57,377 nucleotides of DNA, taken from NCBI GenBank assembly GCA_903859815.1, contig CAIOOA010000018.1, positions 1 through 57,377 of the forward strand, read 5' to 3'. The notes beneath the pieces were generated by a model that made no database searches, was not told the DNA's origin, and was given only the letters and a program-made list of their open reading frames with translations. The position numbers and the translations under genes are program-made. Below are positions 16,003-25,146 of this stretch, piece after piece. Position 1 is the stretch's first letter; each line of letters opens with the position of its first letter. This stretch comes from an uncultured Methylococcaceae bacterium. GTDB taxonomy: Bacteria > Pseudomonadota > Gammaproteobacteria > Methylococcales > Methylococcaceae.

Positions 16003-16464
16003 ATGATCGACCATACTCTTTATATAATCGGTGCCAATCCCGAATCCGCAGCTATGAGTCTACATTTGACATGGAACAACGGTCATACCACTCGCGTTAA
16101 TCTTTCGGATTTTGTGGCAGACAAACCTATCCTTGCCTCCCTAAATGATCCTAACGTATTCGCCCGTGCGAAACTTGGCGAAGACGGTTGGGAAATCACT
16201 TGGGACGATAGCGGGGATTTATCCATTGCTTCCTCCACGCTGCAACGCTTGGCAGCGGAACAATCCGACGACCCTGCCTGCCGTTTCGATGCTTGGATGG
16301 ACCGACACGGCCTGTCAGCAGACCAAGTGGTATCGGTTCTTGGCATTCCCCGTCGTAGCGTTTTGTACTACCGTACTGGCAAAAAACCCATTCCGCGCTA
16401 TATTACGTTGGCCTGTGTCGGATGGGAAATCGAAAGACAAAACCAGAAACCAAATCGCCTTTGA
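16003..16464 (+). CDS. DUF2442-like protein with C-terminal helix-turn-helix
   Basis: In this 153-residue protein, residues 15-85 resemble DUF2442: SLHLTWNNGHTTRVNLSDFV is followed by VFARAKLGEDGWEITWDDSG. Residues about 95-140 form a helical region with a likely DNA-binding helix-turn-helix (GLSADQVVSVLGIPRRSVLY, then RTGKKPIPRYITLACVGWEI). This is the usual layout of the DUF2442 partner of DUF4160 proteins: an N-terminal cap plus an XRE-like domain that could autoregulate the operon. It ends 19 bp before sseA. Confidence 0.8.
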   Translation: MIDHTLYIIGANPESAAMSLHLTWNNGHTTRVNLSDFVADKPILASLNDPNVFARAKLGEDGWEITWDDSGDLSIASSTLQRLAAEQSDDPACRFDAWMDRHGLSADQVVSVLGIPRRSVLYYRTGKKPIPRYITLACVGWEIERQNQKPNRL

Positions 16465-16483
16465 AAGCCATAAAGAGGAAAAA

Positions 16484-17338
16484 ATGACCACCGAAAAACA
16501 ATCCCCCCTCGTCAGCACCGACTGGCTCGCCGAAAAACTAGGCTCACCCAATATAGTCGTTTTGGACGGAAGTTTTTTCATGCCCAACCAAAACCGCAGC
16601 CCCAAGGCCGAATACCAACAAGCCCATATACCCGGCGCTGGTTTTTTTGACATTGATGCCATCGCCGATCATGCGACAAACCTGCCGCATATGTTGCCCA
16701 GCCCGGAGGAGTTTGCCGAAGCCGTCGGCAAGCTGGGCATCGATAACGGAACGCTGGTAGTCGCCTATGACAGTAATTATTTCATGGCTTCGGCACGGGT
16801 TTGGTGGACTTTCCGTATCTTTGGTCACGATAGGGTGGCGGTGTTGGACGGCGGGATTGCCCGTTGGCTGCAACAAGGACGATCCGTGAATGCAGAGCCT
16901 GTCACAGTGCAGCCAAAACACTTCACCGCCAGCTTCCGGCCTGAACTCGTCCGCGATATTGAACAGGTGCGGGCACTGCTCAACCAACCCAACGCGCAAA
17001 TCCTCGATGCTCGCGGACCGGGGCGTTTTCATGGAACGGAGCCGGAACCTAGGCCCGGTGTGCGCGGAGGACACATGCCGGGGAGTCGTAATTTGCCTTA
17101 CAAAACTCTGTCTGAGGAAACCAGCTTTTGCCTAAAACCTTTAGCCGAATTGGAAGCGCTGTATCGGCAAACTGGCATTGACATTGCCAAACCTGTTGTC
17201 ACCACTTGTGGTACGGGGATTACGGCTTCAATCTTGGCCTTAGGTTTATATTTACTGGGCAATGAAGCCGTAGCGGTTTATGACGGGTCATGGACGGAGT
17301 GGGGTGCAAGGGAAGATGTGCCTGCCGAATTGGGGTGA
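16484..17338 (+). CDS. sseA: 3-mercaptopyruvate sulfurtransferase
   Basis: This is a 284-residue tandem rhodanese. The N-terminal inactive domain runs from STDWLAEKLGSPNIVVLDGS to VWWTFRIFGHDRVAVLDGG. The C-terminal domain has ILDARGPGRFHGTEPEPRPG and the active-site loop TTCGTGITAS; a CG[S/T]GxT loop distinguishes mercaptopyruvate sulfurtransferases from thiosulfate sulfurtransferases (CRKGxT). I start at ATG 16484, with AGAGG at 16473-16477; the frame is open back to 16145 but overlaps the preceding gene. The GHIPGA-like phrases AHIPGAGFFDIDAIAD and GHMPGSRNLPY are both present. It is cytoplasmic, with no export signal. Confidence 0.93.
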   Translation: MTTEKQSPLVSTDWLAEKLGSPNIVVLDGSFFMPNQNRSPKAEYQQAHIPGAGFFDIDAIADHATNLPHMLPSPEEFAEAVGKLGIDNGTLVVAYDSNYFMASARVWWTFRIFGHDRVAVLDGGIARWLQQGRSVNAEPVTVQPKHFTASFRPELVRDIEQVRALLNQPNAQILDARGPGRFHGTEPEPRPGVRGGHMPGSRNLPYKTLSEETSFCLKPLAELEALYRQTGIDIAKPVVTTCGTGITASILALGLYLLGNEAVAVYDGSWTEWGAREDVPAELG

Positions 17339-17427
17339 TTGATTCCACCCCATGCCGTTTCGGGTTCTTGCTTAGGAATGCAGCTTGGGGTTTGTAAGAT
17401 TCAAATCGTATTCGAGACTTAGTTGAG

Positions 17428-17451
17428 GCCCCCAATCTGGAGATTGGGAGC
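17428..17451. repeat. REP-like palindrome
   Basis: CCCAATCT (17431-17438) and AGATTGGG (17441-17448) surround a GG centre, with partly paired flanks (GGCC/GAGCC). It belongs to the same class as the palindrome at 15612. It lies between the convergent sseA and pta genes. Confidence 0.7.
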
Positions 17452-17508
17452 CAGACTAAACAACCACAATCGAATTCTGCCGGAAGCTCAATCCGAGCAA
17501 AAACTCTT

Positions 17509-19593
17509 TTAAAACTGCGCCTGTATTGCCGTAATCGCAATCGTGTTCACGATGTCGGTCACCTGAGCGCCTCGGCTTAAGTCATTGACTGGCTTGTTCA
17601 AGCCTTGCAGGATTGGACCTATGGCGACAGCATTGGCGGCTCGTTGAACGGCTTTGTAAGCGTTATTGCCCGCATTTAGATCGGGAAAGATGAACACCGT
17701 CGCATGCCCCGCCACTTCGCTTCCCGGCAGTTTCAATTTGGCAACGTCGATGTCGATGGCGGCATCATACTGTAGCGGCCCTTCAATTTTCAGATCGGGT
17801 CGGCGAAGTTGGGCCATGTGAGCCGCTTCGCGCACCTTGTCCACCTCCGGGCCTTGCCCGGATTCCCCGGTCGAGTAGGATAGCATCGCCACCAATGGCT
17901 CAATCCCGAATGCCTGCGCTGTCAATGCAGAATTAATCGCAATATCAGCCAGTTGCCCGGCTGTCGGGTCAGGATTGATGGCGCAATCGCCATATACCAA
18001 GACCCTGTCTTCCAAGCACATAAAAAATACACTGGACACAATCGATATGCCGGGTTGGGTTTTGATGATTTGGAAGGCTGGACGAATCGTATTGGCTGTG
18101 GTGTGTATGGCTCCAGACACCATGCCGTCCGCATAACCCAAATGAGCCATCATGGTGCCGAAAAATGACCAATCGGTCATGGTTTCGTAGGCCATCTGTT
18201 TGTTTATCCCCCTGTGTTTGCGCAATTCATAGTAGGCATCGGTAAAAGGCTCCCTAAGATCGGAAGTCACCGGATCGATGATATTGGCTTTTTCTAGCGA
18301 TAGTCCCAAGGTATTGATTTTGCGTCTGATATTTTGTTCGTCGCCCAGCAAAGTGATATCACAAATATCTCGGAATAACGCGATTTCCGCAGCCCTTAGC
18401 ACGCGTTCCTCCATTCCCTCCGGTAACACAATGTGCTTGCGGTTGCTTTGCGCACGGTGTATCAGCTCGTATTGGAACATCAATGGGGTCATGTGTTCGG
18501 ACGGCGATAGGGCGACCCGGTCGATGATTGCCGCCAAATCCACCGACGTTTCGACTAGACCCAGAGCGGCGGCTATCTTGCGTTGGTCTTTTGGCCCTAT
18601 TGAGCATTCGACAGCATCCACGGCTATCGCAGTGGAAAATGTGTCTTTCTCCACGGAAAATACGGGCAAGGTTTTCGTCCCCAAGCATTCAACTAATTGC
18701 CTAATACTCGGGGCGGGTTCGAAATTCCCGGTTAGAATCAGCCCTGCAATATGCGGGTATAAGCCTGAAAGATCAGCCGCTAACACGCCAAGAATAATGT
18801 CGGACCGGTCGCTTGGGGTAATGATTAAGCTACCTTCCTCGATTTGTTCCAAGAAATTGGGCAGTTCCATCGCTGCAATCTTGATGTTTCTCACCAAACC
18901 ATCCATTAGCTGCTCGTTCCCGCAGATTAAATTCGCCCCTAATGCCGTGACCACCTCGCCAATTGTCGGTTTTTGTAGCCGAGGATCTTCGGCTATGGCG
19001 TAAATGGGGATATCATTGTTGAATACTTGATCTAATAACAGCAGTAGGCTTTCACGGCTGTTTGGATCAACCTGGGTAATGACAACCGCCAAAATATCAC
19101 AACGATGGTCGCGCAATAGGTTGACGATCACTTGCGTAGAATCTAGTATGTTAGTGATATGTCTATCTTTTCCTTTCAACACAGGCAACATGGGTATGCC
19201 GAGGTGGTTGGCCATCGCCATGTTGAACTCCAACTCCACCGACACGGCAGCATCGGTGTAATCCGTCCCCACGCAGATCACGAAATCGCATTGCGCTTCG
19301 AGAGCCTTGTATTGTTCCAGGATCAGGGTGTAAAGGTCTTCTTGCCGATCTTCAATGAGCAAATCGCTAGCGGTTTCAAACGAGCATCCATACCTCGTTT
19401 CGTGATGTTGTAGCATTTTGTAACGCGATAGGATCAGGTTGATGAATGAATCATTATGCCTGTCGTCATGGATGATGGGGCGAAAGAACCCAATCCGGCC
19501 AATTCGCCCAACTAAAAACTCCATCAACCCCAGCACCATGATGGTCTTGCCGCTGTAGGGTTCCGCACTGGTGATGTAAAGCCCTTTTGTCAT
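17509..19593 (-). CDS. pta: Phosphate acetyltransferase (long form)
   Basis: This 694-residue enzyme interconverts acetyl-CoA and acetyl phosphate. The N-terminal third is a BioD/CobB-like P-loop domain (KGLYITSAEPYSGKTIMVLG), the middle is a DRTGG-type regulatory domain (IITPSDRSDIILGVLAADLS), and the C-terminal third is the catalytic PTA domain (HIVLPEGMEERVLRAAEIAL, GMVSGAIHTTANTIRPAFQI, VYGDCAINPDPTAGQLADIA). The three-domain form is typical of gammaproteobacteria. It overlaps the end of glgP by 4 bp and is thus coupled to glycogen breakdown. No ackA is in the window. Confidence 0.96.
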   Translation of the reverse strand: MTKGLYITSAEPYSGKTIMVLGLMEFLVGRIGRIGFFRPIIHDDRHNDSFINLILSRYKMLQHHETRYGCSFETASDLLIEDRQEDLYTLILEQYKALEAQCDFVICVGTDYTDAAVSVELEFNMAMANHLGIPMLPVLKGKDRHITNILDSTQVIVNLLRDHRCDILAVVITQVDPNSRESLLLLLDQVFNNDIPIYAIAEDPRLQKPTIGEVVTALGANLICGNEQLMDGLVRNIKIAAMELPNFLEQIEEGSLIITPSDRSDIILGVLAADLSGLYPHIAGLILTGNFEPAPSIRQLVECLGTKTLPVFSVEKDTFSTAIAVDAVECSIGPKDQRKIAAALGLVETSVDLAAIIDRVALSPSEHMTPLMFQYELIHRAQSNRKHIVLPEGMEERVLRAAEIALFRDICDITLLGDEQNIRRKINTLGLSLEKANIIDPVTSDLREPFTDAYYELRKHRGINKQMAYETMTDWSFFGTMMAHLGYADGMVSGAIHTTANTIRPAFQIIKTQPGISIVSSVFFMCLEDRVLVYGDCAINPDPTAGQLADIAINSALTAQAFGIEPLVAMLSYSTGESGQGPEVDKVREAAHMAQLRRPDLKIEGPLQYDAAIDIDVAKLKLPGSEVAGHATVFIFPDLNAGNNAYKAVQRAANAVAIGPILQGLNKPVNDLSRGAQVTDIVNTIAITAIQAQF

Positions 19594-22163
19594 GAGCCAA
19601 TCTCCTGTCCGGTGACAACCGCTTGTGTTACGCTTCCGAATCCCGCTTGCGGCGAAAGTCCGCCATTAACGGCAATCTTCCCGACTTTCCAGATGGTTTC
19701 GCAATATTCGCGAATTGAACGGTCCGATGAGAACTTACCCATGCGGGCTACGTTTAGGATGGATTTTTCAGTCCATGACTGACGGTCATGCCAAAGTGCG
19801 CTGACTTGATCCTGGGTTTCCACGTAAGATTGGTAGTCAGCCATGACGAGGAACGGGTCATGATTGAGCAAGTTTTCGACCAGTGGCCTGAACAATTCCG
19901 TGTCTCCATCCGCCAAAGCCCCAAATGCAATAAAATCCATGACCAACCGTAAATTGTCGTTTCGCTGGTAATAATCACGAGGCTTGTACCCAAGCAATTT
20001 CAAATCAGCGGCTTGTTCGGCATTGAGTCCGAATAGAAAGAAATTCTCGGGCCAGACTTCCTCGCGGATTTCGACATTGGCACCGTCCAATGTGCCTATG
20101 GTCAATGCGCCATTGAGAGAAAATTTCATATTGCCAGTGCCTGAAGCTTCTTTTCCGGCAGTGGAAATCTGTTCGGACAAATCAGCAGCCGGATAAATGT
20201 GCTGGGCGTTTTTGACGTTGAAGTCGGGAAAATAGAGCACTTTGAGGCGGTCATTGACATCCGGGTCATGATTGACTACCTCGGCAACTGCATTGATTAG
20301 CTTGATAATCAGCTTGGCCATGAAATATCCGGGGGCGGCTTTGCCCCCAAAAATGAAGGTGCGCGCAGGGATATTGGCTTGCGGATCGCGTTTCAACCTT
20401 AGGTAGAGAGTCAGGATGTGCAGCACATTCAAATGCTGGCGCTTGTATTCATGCAAGCGCTTAACCTGAATATCAAACATTGACTCTGGATCGACTATTA
20501 CCCCGGTGCGCTGCTTAATCAGTTTGGCAAGATTTTGTTTGGCTGACAGTTTGACATCACGCCATTGCCCTTGGAATTCCGGGTCTTTTGCCAACGGCTG
20601 CAATTGACGAAGCAGGTTAAGGTCGCTTAACCACTCCCCATTGACATGTCGGGTTATCAACTGCCCCAAAGATGGGTTGCTTAATACAACAAAACGCCTA
20701 GGCGTGACCCCATTGGTCACATTGACGAAGTTATCCGGGAAAATCTCGGCGAAATCATGCATCACCGTTTGTTTCAACAAATCAGTATGCAACTTGGCAA
20801 CACCATTGACATGGTGGCTACCTATCGCAGCCAAATGAGCCATTCGCACATAACGCTCACCGCTTTCATCGATCAGGGACAGGCGCGAGAGCCGGTCGCC
20901 GTCCTTGGGATACCTTTCTGCCACCTTGTCGAGAAAACGACGGTTGATTTCATAAATGATGTCCAAATGCCTAGGCAATATTTGACCAAACAGCGACAAG
21001 GGCCATTTTTCCAGTGCCTCGGGTAGCAGTGTGTGGTTGGTATAAGAGAAGGTGCTGCAAGTGACTTGCCACGCAACATTCCAGCTCTGGTGATATTGAT
21101 CCAGCAACAAGCGCATTAATTCGGCCACCGCGATTGATGGGTGGGTGTCATTCAGTTGGACCGCCCATTTTTCATGAAACTGGTCCAGCTTGCGGCCTAG
21201 AATTAAATGAATGTGAATCATGTCCTGCAAGGAGCAACTGCAAAAAAAATATTGCTGCTTCAACCGCAAGGCTTTGCCTTGCATCACTTCGTCATTGGGG
21301 TAAAGCACCTTGGTGATGGTCTCAGAAAACATTTTGTCCTCGACCGCCCGATAGTAATCGCCATGGTTGAACGCGGCAAAATCGAAAGATTCCACTGCCC
21401 CTGCCTTCCACAGCCTCAACCAATTGCAAGTGCCCACCTTGTAACCCAAAATTGGCGTGTCGTATGCGACCCCTTTGACGACTGTTTCGGGTATCCAGCG
21501 GAAACTCAAGTTACCTTGCGCATCCGTAGTTGTCTCGGTATGTCCACCGAACCCGACATCGTAGGCCATCTCCGGGCGGGGAATTTCCCAAGGGTTGCCA
21601 TAGCGCAGCCATTTATCGGTGATTTCCACCTGCCAGCCATCCTGGATCGTCTGGTCAAAGATGCCAAATTCATAGCGTATGCCGTAGCCCACGGCTGGAA
21701 TTTGCAAAGAGGCCAAGGAATCCATGTAACAAGAGGCCAGCCTACCTAAGCCGCCGTTGCCCAGCCCCGGTTCTTCTTCCTGCTCAATCAATTCATCCAT
21801 ATCAATCCCCAATTCGGCCATGGCCTCGCGGGCGTTTTCCGTCACACCTAAATTAAGGAGGTTATTCGCCAAATGAGGCCCTGGCAAGTATTCAGCAGAC
21901 AAATAGCTGACCAAGCGCACGTCTTGCTCTTGGTAAGTTTCCAAGGTGTAGACGCCTTTTTGCAGGACGCGGTCACGAATCGTCAAGGCCAAAGCCATAT
22001 ATTGATCGTTTAAGGTTGCGACCATGGGTGCGCGACCCATGCCGCAAAAGAGATTGTCGAGAAAGGACTGCTTGATATCCTTTTTACTTAATCCAGTACG
22101 GATATCGGTCACGGGAGATAGTTCACAGGATAATTTTAGGGATGGTTTTTCATGGTTTGGCAT
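19590..22163 (-). CDS. glgP: Glycogen/maltodextrin phosphorylase
   Basis: This 857-residue PLP-dependent phosphorylase releases glucose-1-phosphate from glycogen. Conserved blocks include EEEPGLGNGGLGRLASCYMD, AVQLNDTHPSIAVAELMRLL, NVTNGVTPRRF, FDIQVKRLHEYKRQHLNVLH and the PLP lysine in EASGTGNMKFSLNGALTIGT. Length is normal. It is the first gene of a two-gene operon with pta; the overlapping arrangement suggests that glycogen mobilisation and acetyl-phosphate metabolism are co-expressed. The N-terminal 35 residues are less conserved, so the start is fairly but not fully certain. Confidence 0.97.
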   Translation of the reverse strand: MPNHEKPSLKLSCELSPVTDIRTGLSKKDIKQSFLDNLFCGMGRAPMVATLNDQYMALALTIRDRVLQKGVYTLETYQEQDVRLVSYLSAEYLPGPHLANNLLNLGVTENAREAMAELGIDMDELIEQEEEPGLGNGGLGRLASCYMDSLASLQIPAVGYGIRYEFGIFDQTIQDGWQVEITDKWLRYGNPWEIPRPEMAYDVGFGGHTETTTDAQGNLSFRWIPETVVKGVAYDTPILGYKVGTCNWLRLWKAGAVESFDFAAFNHGDYYRAVEDKMFSETITKVLYPNDEVMQGKALRLKQQYFFCSCSLQDMIHIHLILGRKLDQFHEKWAVQLNDTHPSIAVAELMRLLLDQYHQSWNVAWQVTCSTFSYTNHTLLPEALEKWPLSLFGQILPRHLDIIYEINRRFLDKVAERYPKDGDRLSRLSLIDESGERYVRMAHLAAIGSHHVNGVAKLHTDLLKQTVMHDFAEIFPDNFVNVTNGVTPRRFVVLSNPSLGQLITRHVNGEWLSDLNLLRQLQPLAKDPEFQGQWRDVKLSAKQNLAKLIKQRTGVIVDPESMFDIQVKRLHEYKRQHLNVLHILTLYLRLKRDPQANIPARTFIFGGKAAPGYFMAKLIIKLINAVAEVVNHDPDVNDRLKVLYFPDFNVKNAQHIYPAADLSEQISTAGKEASGTGNMKFSLNGALTIGTLDGANVEIREEVWPENFFLFGLNAEQAADLKLLGYKPRDYYQRNDNLRLVMDFIAFGALADGDTELFRPLVENLLNHDPFLVMADYQSYVETQDQVSALWHDRQSWTEKSILNVARMGKFSSDRSIREYCETIWKVGKIAVNGGLSPQAGFGSVTQAVVTGQEIGS

Positions 22164-22422
22164 GGGTTAACCTCATAGTGACATGGGCCTTACTCAGTGA
22201 AATTAGGGCGAGCTAATGGCATTTTACCGGAATGGCCGATCAAGAAATGGCTTGTCCTTGGAAAAACCTGAAGATATGCCCCAACAAGCCAATTTTATTC
22301 ATTTGCTCATCTATTGTGTGCCTTATTCGGCAAAAATTAAAGCAGATAGAGCATTTCGCACTTACAGCCTGTTTTTTGCTATAGTCAAACCCCCAAAAAC
22401 AAAAATACATCGAGGCAATACT

Positions 22423-22821
22423 ATGGAGTCACAAGTCATTAAGGGTCTCATTGCGGTTGTTGCAGTCATGGTGGTGGGTTTCGTTATCATTGGAACCACC
22501 AAGGAAACGGAACAGGAAAAGCGTTCCGGCGCTTTTCTGGCAACCTCAAGCCTGCTGAGCAGTTTGGCCTTGGACAAATGCACGGCGGCGGTCAAACAGG
22601 AAGTCGGCATCAATCCTTATTCGCCTGCCGAGTCAGACACTGACCGTGCGGCGTTTGTCAAGTTGGTGTGGAACAATGTCGGGACAGTCAAACGCGTAGA
22701 ATGCCGTTACGTAATGGACCAAGGCATTACCTTACTGCAAATTGATGACAGGACTGTGATAAAGAAGGAAGCATCGCAAACTTCCGGGGGAGCGGCACCG
22801 GCTGGAGTTCATCACCAATAG
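22423..22821 (+). CDS. Small membrane-anchored protein of unknown function
   Basis: This 132-residue protein has a single N-terminal transmembrane helix (VIKGLIAVVAVMVVGFVIIG) and a hydrophilic remainder that includes DKCTAAVKQEVGINPYSPAE and two cysteines. ATG 22423 is preceded by CGAGG; the frame is open further upstream, but the residues there are not protein-like. I do not recognise a family. It is 9 bp before a DUF2288 gene on the same strand and the two are probably co-transcribed. A TGCTATAGT sequence about 50 bp upstream could be an extended -10 promoter element. Confidence 0.7.
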   Translation: MESQVIKGLIAVVAVMVVGFVIIGTTKETEQEKRSGAFLATSSLLSSLALDKCTAAVKQEVGINPYSPAESDTDRAAFVKLVWNNVGTVKRVECRYVMDQGITLLQIDDRTVIKKEASQTSGGAAPAGVHHQ

Positions 22822-22830
22822 GAATCTCAG

Positions 22831-23142
22831 GTGGCAACATCCAACGAAGAATTACTCTCCCGCCTCAACTTGGAAACTGGCAAATTGAGTTGGGGCGAGG
22901 CAGAGCGCCATTTTGCCAAAGGTGTCTTAGTCAAAGTCGCGGCGGAACTAGACCTGATTGAAGTGGCCGCTACCATGGCTTTGGACGACAAAACCGCCTT
23001 TATCCAATGGATGGGGGCGGGAATGGTCACCAGGGCCAACACCGAAGACGCACTTCGTTGGCATGAAACTCAAACCCAGTTTTGGGCCGTGGTCGTTGCA
23101 CCATGGGTGTTGGTGCAGGAGATAGGGCCAATTATCCAATAG
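22831..23142 (+). CDS. DUF2288 family protein
   Basis: This 103-residue cytoplasmic protein matches the DUF2288 pattern: SWGEAERHFAKGVLVKVAAE, then LDLIEVAATMALDD, and the end FWAVVVAPWVLVQE. The GTG start has AGGAATCTCAG just before it. Length is typical of the family. Function is unknown; it is a conserved protein of beta/gammaproteobacteria and cyanobacteria (from memory). Confidence 0.88.
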   Translation: MATSNEELLSRLNLETGKLSWGEAERHFAKGVLVKVAAELDLIEVAATMALDDKTAFIQWMGAGMVTRANTEDALRWHETQTQFWAVVVAPWVLVQEIGPIIQ

Positions 23143-23197
23143 TGGGGATAAGCTTTGACTCTTGCCCTCATGGAACGCGCTGTCACAAAGAACCTTG

Positions 23198-23222
23198 CAC
23201 CTACGCCTTGTTGGCGTAGGTG
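23198..23222. repeat. Perfect inverted repeat between DUF2288 gene and metF
   Basis: CACCTACGCC (23198-23207) and GGCGTAGGTG (23213-23222) form a perfect 10-bp stem with loop TTGTT. No T run follows on either strand, so it is a hairpin or dispersed repeat and not a standard terminator. Confidence 0.75.
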
Positions 23223-23313
23223 ATTGGGACATGCCTTCCTAGTAGCATTCTTGTCCTTACCTTCAATGCCATCAAAACTGACCCTGTGCACGTGGCATCT
23301 AACTTCCTCGGGA

Positions 23314-24168
23314 TTATTCTGTCAACCCCAAATTCTCCCAAATCGCCAAACAAGACTCCGACTGGTTTAGCGTGTAAAAATGTAAGCCCGGTGCGCCTTG
23401 TTCCAATAACTGGCGGCAAAGTTTAGTGACCACGTCCACGCCAAAAGCACGAATGGAGGTGCGGTCGTCGCCCAACATCTCCAAACGCTTTCTGACCCAA
23501 CGCGGAATTTCCGCACCGCAAGCTTCCGAGAAGCGGGAGAGTTGGGTGTAGTTGGTGATGGGCATGATGCCCGGCACAATGGGTATGGCTATGCCCAATT
23601 TTTCACAATCGTCAGTGAAGCGGAAATAGGCGTCAGGATTGTAAAAATACTGGGTAATGGCAGTGTCGGCTCCGGCCTCCACTTTGCGCTTGAAATTGCG
23701 TAAGTCAGCTTCCGCACTGGCTGCTTGTGGATGAACTTCCGGGTAAGCGGCCACTTCAATATGGAAATGATTGCCGGTTTCTGCGCGAATAAACTCAACG
23801 AGTTCATTGGCATAGCGAAATTCACCGGCTGACATCATGCCCGACGGCATGTCGCCGCGCAGGGCCACAATGTGGCGTATGCCTTTGGCTTGATAGGCTT
23901 GCAACACTTCACGAATGTTGTCTTTTGTCGAGGCAATGCAAGAAATATGAGGGGCTGCTTCAATGCCCGTGCTTTCTTGGATTTCCACGACTGTCTCAAA
24001 AGTTTTTTCGCGGGTCGAACCGCCCGCGCCAAACGTTACCGAACAGAAACTGGGTTTTAGTACTGCCAGTTGATTGACCGTGTTACGCAGATTGACAGCC
24101 GCTTGCTCGGTTTTTGGGGGAAAAAATTCAAAACTGCATTGCAGGGATTGGGTGTTTTGATTGCTCAT
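23314..24168 (-). CDS. metF: 5,10-methylenetetrahydrofolate reductase
   Basis: This 284-residue FAD enzyme reduces methylene-H4folate to methyl-H4folate for methionine synthesis. Typical segments are LQCSFEFFPPKTEQAAVNLR (with the catalytic Glu of EFFPP), FCSVTFGAGGSTREKTFETV, PHISCIASTKDNIREVLQAY, HIVALRGDMPSG, DTAITQYFYNPDAYFRF and IPIVPGIMPITNYTQLSRF. It lies 17 bp downstream of an mtdB paralogue on the same strand, so the C1-metabolism genes probably form one operon. Confidence 0.96.
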   Translation of the reverse strand: MSNQNTQSLQCSFEFFPPKTEQAAVNLRNTVNQLAVLKPSFCSVTFGAGGSTREKTFETVVEIQESTGIEAAPHISCIASTKDNIREVLQAYQAKGIRHIVALRGDMPSGMMSAGEFRYANELVEFIRAETGNHFHIEVAAYPEVHPQAASAEADLRNFKRKVEAGADTAITQYFYNPDAYFRFTDDCEKLGIAIPIVPGIMPITNYTQLSRFSEACGAEIPRWVRKRLEMLGDDRTSIRAFGVDVVTKLCRQLLEQGAPGLHFYTLNQSESCLAIWENLGLTE

Positions 24169-24184
24169 GGGAGTTCCTCATGGG

Positions 24185-25090
24185 TTAGACAAGTTCGCGA
24201 GCTTTTTGGAAGGCATCCCGGAAATCCAAGTAAACGGGCTCTTCAGTTTCCAGCAACAGAGCCAACAAGCGGTTCTGCAATTGGTATTTGACATTGCCGA
24301 CTGCAAGTGCCCCGATGCCCACGGCATTAGGGCTGTTGGTGGCATATCTCAAAGGCGCGCCATTATCCATGCGCTTGATGCCTTCAACCCCAAGCGGAGG
24401 GACTGCGTTGACATCCCCGACAACTTTAAGTTGTTGGGCATCCACCAACACGTCCGCGTTAAGAACCTCCACGCCCGCTTTGGCAGTGCAAAAGACTAGG
24501 TCGGCATGGGAGATTAACCTTGCCTTGTCGGCATCAGAACTGGCATAGGTTCCATGGAGAATGCAGCCACACAGACGGTTATATTCATCGGCTTTTTGTA
24601 GGGCCACTTCAATGCTGAGGTGATCGACGATGGTGGTATGCGCCCCTGCTAAAGAGGCAATGACCGCGGTGGCCAGCCCCACCGGACCGGTTCCGCCAAA
24701 CACCACGGCTCGACGGTCTTTCAATTCAAGGCCATGCTTTTCCCGTAACTGCTTTTCCACGCTTGCCACTAGGGCAGCCGCTGTCGTGAAGGCTCCAGAA
24801 GGGTCTGCCAGCACCGAAACCACGAAAGGAGGCACCATCGCTTTTTTTGCAGTCGCCAGCATATCCATTGCCAAGCCTATGTCGCGCCCCCCGATGAAAA
24901 TTCCAGTTCGCTTTACCCCGGTGGGACCACGCGAGAAGATCGCATCTTGCACCAAACCGTTGACTTCGTCCAATTTGACATTGCTGTAGGGCAACAATAC
25001 CTCAAACCCGGCATCGGCAGCCATGTTCAGGTCAAACGGGCTGTTATGGGGCATTGGGTCGAACATGTGAATGATGGATCGTATAGCCAT
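24185..25090 (-). CDS. NAD(P)-dependent methylene-tetrahydromethanopterin dehydrogenase, MtdB-type (copy A)
   Basis: This 301-residue protein is similar to MtdB of methylotrophs, which oxidises methylene-H4MPT to methenyl-H4MPT in formaldehyde oxidation. MtdB-like blocks are SIIHMFDPMPHNSPFDLNMA, VQDAIFSRGPTGVKRTGIFI, GGRDIGLAMDM, VLADPSGAFTTAAALVASVE, the dinucleotide-binding VVFGGTGPVGLATAVIASLA and VVGDVNAVPPLGVEGIKRMD. A second paralogue lies 56 bp upstream. In this copy the Rossmann loop after the second strand is HTTIVDHLSIEVA, whereas copy B has HVTIVGRQLEKA, so the acidic Asp here may favour NAD while the Arg in copy B may favour NADP (inference). Confidence 0.88.
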   Translation of the reverse strand: MAIRSIIHMFDPMPHNSPFDLNMAADAGFEVLLPYSNVKLDEVNGLVQDAIFSRGPTGVKRTGIFIGGRDIGLAMDMLATAKKAMVPPFVVSVLADPSGAFTTAAALVASVEKQLREKHGLELKDRRAVVFGGTGPVGLATAVIASLAGAHTTIVDHLSIEVALQKADEYNRLCGCILHGTYASSDADKARLISHADLVFCTAKAGVEVLNADVLVDAQQLKVVGDVNAVPPLGVEGIKRMDNGAPLRYATNSPNAVGIGALAVGNVKYQLQNRLLALLLETEEPVYLDFRDAFQKARELV

Positions 25091-25146
25091 GAGTTTAAAT
25101 TCCCGTCGAATCGGATGTTGCCAAAGATGAAAGTTTGATCATGCCA

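Noticed and set aside
16145-16483. N-terminal extension of the sseA frame by 113 codons
   Set aside because: It overlaps the DUF2442-like gene, has no rhodanese homology, and a good ribosome site lies at 16473 before ATG 16484.
23198-23222. Inverted repeat as a terminator for the DUF2288 gene
   Set aside because: The stem is perfect but no T run follows on either strand; kept only as a repeat.
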